Assembly (NCBI GenBank): GCA_040222235.1
Contig: JAVKDO010000149.1
Coordinates: 28,791 to 92,790, forward strand
Direction of reading: 5' to 3'
From: UBA6059 sp040222235
GTDB taxonomy: Bacteria; Bacteroidota; Bacteroidia; Cytophagales; Cyclobacteriaceae
Length of the DNA stretch: 64,000 bases
The notes beneath the pieces were generated by a model. The model saw only the letters and a list, made by a program, of their open reading frames with translations. It did not search any database and had not been told where the DNA came from. The stretch's first letter is position 1. Each line of letters begins with the position of its first letter. Both the position numbers and the translations under genes were made by a program. Below, piece by piece: positions 60,424 through 64,000 of the stretch.

Positions 60424-60781
60424 GACTCTTTTTTTGCTAGCGCAAATGTAGGTCAACAAGATGAGGTAAGAAAAACTCTGCTTGATGGTTTTGTGGGTGT
60501 TACTGACTTACATTAGGAATTATTGCTCGTCTGCAAGACAGGCACAATTGATCATATATTGAATAGTGCCATTAGTGTCAGTCCGCTCTCACTGAATGAC
60601 TTGATAACAATCATAAATGGCTCATGACGACAATCCTGTTTATAAGTACTGCTAGCCAGTACCTTTAGATTTAGGGATTACGAAATCAAAGCGAGATTTT
60701 AATTGCTACCAAAATCTGTACTTATGTTTCTCATCTCTCTATTGGCGTAGGTTCTCAAGATAATGCTAACGTCCAGAACAA
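60424..60781. other. Intergenic region without recognisable feature
   Basis: 358 bp between divergent genes; no gene, no strong hairpin and no consensus promoter recognised. Confidence 0.4.
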
Positions 60782-61918
60782 ATGGGGTTAATCAAAATCG
60801 TATTGATATTCTTATTGCTAGTACATGGCATCATCCACCTCATGGGCTTTGCCATGGCCTATGAGATGGTCGATGTTTCATCAGTCATCCAAGAGATAAC
60901 CCCATTTGCAGGTATACTCTGGCTGTTGGAAGGACTTCTGCTACTATCTATACTTACACTACACGACTTTGGTATCCGACTCTGGCCTTTGATAGGCATA
61001 CTAGCATTGATATTGTCTCAAACTTTGATCGTCGCATATTGGAGTGATGCGCGCTACGGCACCCTTGTCAATATGGTGCTGTTGATCTGGCTGTTGCCTT
61101 CGGTTGGTGACTATAGGTTTAATAAGAGCATCGAGAAGGAGAAGCAAGAGGTGCTACGCTCAGATCCTCCGTTGCAAGAAGTGGTCACTAACGACCAGCT
61201 TCAACACTTACCAGAAATCGTAAGAAGATGGCTCAATCGCTCAGGAGTAGTAAATAGTCCGAAGATATCAGCTGTATCATTGCAGCAGGTGGGGAAAATG
61301 CGTGTAGGCGTCAATAATGAATGGATGCCTTTTGTAGCGCAGCAGTTTTTTAATACGACCGAACATTCATTTCTATGGACCTCAAAGTTACAAATGATGC
61401 CACTACTGTATCTAACGGGTATGGACAAACTGTACCAGGGACAAGGTCAGATGAAAATTAAGCTACTTTCTCTGCTGGAAGTAGTCAATGAAGTACCCAA
61501 TTATAAAATTAATACCGCTACTATGATCAGATACCTGGCGGAGATATGCTGGTTTCCGACCGCCGCTTTGAGCGAAGAGATCAGCTGGCGTGAAGTAGAT
61601 CCGCATAGTGCCAGCGCTACATTTACCTTGGGTAGTACGTCAGTTTCTGGACTATTCAAGTTTAATGATGATGGTGATATTACCAGTTTTGAGGCGATGC
61701 GCTATAGGGATGGAGGGCCAGATGCTACAAAAATGCTGTGGGTAGTAACCAATACTTCATATCAACACTTTGATGGAATGTACCTTCCAAATAAGAGTGA
61801 GGTGAGTTGGATAAATGGGGATGAGAGTTTTCATTGGTTGACGCTAGAAGTGACGGATTGGAGTGCCAATCATTTACCTCACACCTGGATAGTAGCAGAT
61901 AAGTTTAAAGTGTACTGA
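60782..61918 (+). CDS. DUF6920-like membrane protein
   Basis: 378 residues. Four N-terminal membrane helices (VLIFLLLVHGIIHLMGFAMA to MVLLIWLLPSVGDY) are followed by a soluble domain of ~250 residues with IVRRWLNRSGVV, QFFNTTEHSFLWTSKLQMMPLLYLTGMDKLYQGQGQMKIKLLSLLEVVN and AEICWFPTAALSEEISWREVD, the pattern of the DUF6544/DUF6920 family. Function unknown; possibly lipid-binding. Confidence 0.8.
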   Translation: MGLIKIVLIFLLLVHGIIHLMGFAMAYEMVDVSSVIQEITPFAGILWLLEGLLLLSILTLHDFGIRLWPLIGILALILSQTLIVAYWSDARYGTLVNMVLLIWLLPSVGDYRFNKSIEKEKQEVLRSDPPLQEVVTNDQLQHLPEIVRRWLNRSGVVNSPKISAVSLQQVGKMRVGVNNEWMPFVAQQFFNTTEHSFLWTSKLQMMPLLYLTGMDKLYQGQGQMKIKLLSLLEVVNEVPNYKINTATMIRYLAEICWFPTAALSEEISWREVDPHSASATFTLGSTSVSGLFKFNDDGDITSFEAMRYRDGGPDATKMLWVVTNTSYQHFDGMYLPNKSEVSWINGDESFHWLTLEVTDWSANHLPHTWIVADKFKVY

Positions 61919-61938
61919 AAAGTAAAATAGAGAGCTAT

Positions 61939-63009
61939 TCAGCCAAATAGAGTTTCCTGACTATGGCGAGCCTTCTTTCTCTCAAAATTCAAGAGCCAGC
62001 GCTTACGTTCAAGTCCACCGCCATAGCCTGTTAGTTTACCGTCTTTGCCTATGACCCGATGGCAAGGGATAATGATCGAGATCCTGTTCATGCCATTGGC
62101 ACTTGCCACAGCTCGCACCGCGCTAGGCTTGTCTAGTGCTACTGCCTGTTGCTGATAAGATCGGGTCTCACCATATAGAATATCACCTAAGCCCCTCCAT
62201 ACTTCGTTTTGGAAGTCAGTGCCAGGAGTATCTAGTACTACCGCAAACTCCTTCCTACTTCCGTCGAAGTACTCGGCTAGCTCTTGCTTGAGCTGCTCAA
62301 GGTGCTTGTTTATTCCCGGTAGGATGACCATTCCTAGGCGCTGGGTTAGCTGCTTGAACTCAGTCTCGAGCATCTTGCGGTTGGTGAATTCCAGCAGACA
62401 GACGCCTTTTGCGGTGGCACATCCAAACATAGGACCAAGAGGTGTGGCCAATCTGATAATATTGATGACTCCTTGTTGAGTGCGTGTCGGTGAGCCGCCA
62501 AAGACATTGTGGTAACTGCTATTGAACCCACTCAGTGACTCGAACCCACTCCCAAAAGCTGCGGAAGTGACTGGCTCTCCTTCGGTGATCTTGGTGTAGG
62601 CAGAGTTGATGCGCAACATCCGCTGATAGCCATGGAAAGTGAGTTGGTGATGCTTTTTAAACCATCGTCTGATCTTGCTGGGCTCGATATCTCTCTGACG
62701 TAGGTCTTCATCCTTTATTTTCTTGAAGGGTTGTTCGTTCAGCTCATCGAGAATCGACTGGATGTAGTTGGGAGTTTCTTCAGCTTGCGCCACCGGCTTA
62801 CAAACTTTGCACGGTCTATAGCCATTGAGGATAGCCTCATGGGTGCTATCGTAGAAAAGAACGTTCTCTATTTTCGGTTTTCGGGCGGTGCAGCTCGGCC
62901 TACAGAATATGCCTGTAGTTTTGACGGCTGTATAAAAGATGCCTTCATACGCTGAGTCCTTCGCTACAATGATTTGATACTTCTGTTCGAATGATAGTTG
63001 GCTTTCCAT
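61939..63009 (-). CDS. ada: Bifunctional Ada-type DNA alkylation repair protein
   Basis: 356 residues: Ada metal-binding domain (C36, C40, C67, C70; FCRPSCTARKP and RPCKVCKP), AraC-type helix-turn-helix (about 85-165) and O6-methylguanine-DNA methyltransferase domain with active C316 (IIPCHRVIG). C36 would be the phosphotriester methyl acceptor that activates transcription. Standard length and domain order for Ada. Confidence 0.94.
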   Translation of the reverse strand: MESQLSFEQKYQIIVAKDSAYEGIFYTAVKTTGIFCRPSCTARKPKIENVLFYDSTHEAILNGYRPCKVCKPVAQAEETPNYIQSILDELNEQPFKKIKDEDLRQRDIEPSKIRRWFKKHHQLTFHGYQRMLRINSAYTKITEGEPVTSAAFGSGFESLSGFNSSYHNVFGGSPTRTQQGVINIIRLATPLGPMFGCATAKGVCLLEFTNRKMLETEFKQLTQRLGMVILPGINKHLEQLKQELAEYFDGSRKEFAVVLDTPGTDFQNEVWRGLGDILYGETRSYQQQAVALDKPSAVRAVASANGMNRISIIIPCHRVIGKDGKLTGYGGGLERKRWLLNFERKKARHSQETLFG

Positions 63010-63070
63010 AGGTCAAAAGTAAGGCCCACTTCTGCTAGCTGCTACCGAAAATTGAACAAGCATTTTTTAT

Positions 63071-63400
63071 CTATTTGACTTTCTTCTTTTTGGGCTTGGG
63101 TTCGGGAAGTTCCTCGGCGCTGATGACAATCAATTCAGACAACCAATCGCGATCTTCAAGTTGAGCTTCAATTAGAAAGAAGTTCTTCGATCCGGGGTAG
63201 GCGGGTGCCTCGACCACATCACCGATAAATTTCCTACCCGCCTCAGTGGGTTTCATGAAGAGCTTATTGTTACAGATCAGCCCGAAGATCTTGGAACCTA
63301 CATAAATGCCATATTCTCCAAACATGGGTCTGGCCGCTATTTCTCCAGCACCACTTGCCTGCTCCACCACATACGCTACGAATGCTTTGTCTGTTGCCAT
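63071..63400 (-). CDS. TfoX N-terminal domain protein
   Basis: 109 residues: FVAYVVEQASGAGEIAARPMFGEYGIYVGSKIFGLICNNKLFMK is the TfoX_N/Sxy domain. The C-terminal TfoX domain of competence regulators is absent; a Lys-rich tail (PKPKKKKVK) ends the protein. A competence role is not implied by this domain alone. Lies 61 bp upstream of ada in the same direction. Confidence 0.88.
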   Translation of the reverse strand: MATDKAFVAYVVEQASGAGEIAARPMFGEYGIYVGSKIFGLICNNKLFMKPTEAGRKFIGDVVEAPAYPGSKNFFLIEAQLEDRDWLSELIVISAEELPEPKPKKKKVK

Positions 63401-63546
63401 AATTTTGAAAGTCTAACTAAAGATAGCATTATCCTGAAACCCACTCACAAACGATGATACAATGGATGATCAGTTTTTGTCCATGTATTCTATTGGATTG
63501 ACCCTCGTTAGTTAGCACGGAATATGATAATTTCGAAGAAAAAACG

Positions 63547-64000
63547 ATGAGTAGAATACTAGTCACAGGTGGCGTTGGGTATATCGGATCGCATACCGTG
63601 GTGGAGTTGATCCATGAGGGGTATGATGTCGTGATCATTGATGACCTGTCCAACTCACAGGCTGAAGTGATAGATCGGATCGAGGAGATTACCGGTAGGA
63701 GGGTACCCTTGCACGTTTTCGACCTTTGTGACAAGTCACGGCTAGATGATTTTTTTAGCAGTGAGGGCTCGTTTGACGGCATCATCCATTTTGCTGCTAA
63801 GAAGGCGGTAGGAGAGTCAGTGGAAAAGCCGCTGCTGTACTACCATGTCAATATCCTCTCATTGATCAATCTGCTGGAAGCTCAGAAGGAGTACAACATC
63901 CCCAATTTCGTATTTTCTTCATCATGCACGGTATATGGTCAGCCGGATAAGCTGCCCGTCTCGGAGGGGACGCCCCGCAAGGATGCAGAGTCGCCCTATG
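63547..64000 (+). CDS. galE: UDP-glucose 4-epimerase (5' part, truncated by window end)
   Basis: First 151 codons of GalE: NAD-binding VTGGVGYIGSHTVVEL, IIHFAAKKAVGESVEKPLLYYHVN and FVFSSSCTVYGQPD (S-S-x-T...), all GalE signatures. The catalytic YxxxK lies beyond base 64000. Interconverts UDP-glucose and UDP-galactose for surface polysaccharides. ATG 63547 follows AAGAAAAAAC. Confidence 0.93.
   Translation, partial: MSRILVTGGVGYIGSHTVVELIHEGYDVVIIDDLSNSQAEVIDRIEEITGRRVPLHVFDLCDKSRLDDFFSSEGSFDGIIHFAAKKAVGESVEKPLLYYHVNILSLINLLEAQKEYNIPNFVFSSSCTVYGQPDKLPVSEGTPRKDAESPY

Noticed and set aside
63071..63400. Assignment as the competence activator TfoX/Sxy
   Set aside because: Only the N-terminal domain is present and no competence genes are in the window.
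1..64000. tRNA, rRNA or prophage genes
   Set aside because: No cloverleaf-like sequence, rRNA segment, or phage structural, integrase or lysis gene was recognised by eye; short ncRNAs cannot be excluded.

Overview
The window is chromosomal DNA of a Bacteroidota bacterium, most likely a marine member of the Cytophagales. The signs are many lipoproteins and secreted proteins of Bacteroidota-only families (two DUF4252 proteins, DUF4249, PorT-type beta-barrels), weak Shine-Dalgarno signals, a TAnnTTTG promoter, a green-type DTE proteorhodopsin with retinal genes, and Bacteroidota-style palindromic repeats. I cannot name the genus. No rRNA, tRNA or CRISPR array was seen.

Layout. 1-5 kb: secreted M16 protease (cut by the window edge), then an amino-acid permease with an aldo/keto reductase-RidA fusion. 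5-8.6 kb: accessory DNA with a DUF433/PIN-like toxin-antitoxin pair, a REP-associated tyrosine transposase (RAYT) bracketed by inverted REP palindromes, a second broken RAYT end, and a PLAT-domain protein. 8.7-11.8 kb: rhodopsin, lycopene cyclase and beta-carotene dioxygenase, i.e. the light-driven proton pump and the last two steps to retinal, with a strong hairpin between rhodopsin and cyclase. 12.3-16.5 kb: an alpha-oxoamine synthase/GNAT fusion followed one base later by a soluble hybrid histidine kinase. 17-30 kb: TPR lipoprotein, NAPE-PLD-like hydrolase, DinB, dienelactone hydrolase, a FIST sensor with a multi-PAS hybrid kinase, a large BNR-repeat secreted protein and a cyclophilin lipoprotein.

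29.8-40.6 kb: an orphan HigA-like regulator beside four inverted repeats at exact 42-bp steps; a HicB/HicA pair; an M19 dipeptidase; a Peptidase_Mx-like protein; then a tightly overlapping leftward operon for D-amino-acid or peptidoglycan-fragment use (small protein, DUF1611, PLP racemase, VanX-like dipeptidase, glutaminase). A 38-residue Lys-rich microprotein, a cupin, an SPFH protein and an AraC regulator follow. Two 43-bp bipartite sites with identical 21-bp phasing lie upstream of the microprotein and of the SPFH gene and look like targets of the AraC regulator.

41-50 kb: an ECF sigma / anti-sigma / DUF4252 cluster with an ABC exporter, a second AraC regulator, a START-like secreted protein, an oxidoreductase, and a small gene with an internal stop. 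49.6-50.3 kb is packed with palindromic repeats. 50-56 kb has secreted proteins, a truncated beta-barrel gene, an intact IS1182-like insertion sequence with a CTAG target duplication, and a bestrophin gene broken by a 5-bp tandem duplication. 55-64 kb: DUF4249 lipoprotein, Spy-like protein, secreted Xaa-Pro peptidase, ArsR/SRPBCC pair with a DUF1801 gene, FKBP lipoprotein, DUF6920 membrane protein, Ada, TfoX-like protein and the start of galE.

The least-explained signals are the 42-bp operator array, the paired 43-bp sites, the synthase-kinase operon, and two long hairpins whose cores are related but whose outer stems differ in sequence while each stays self-complementary.
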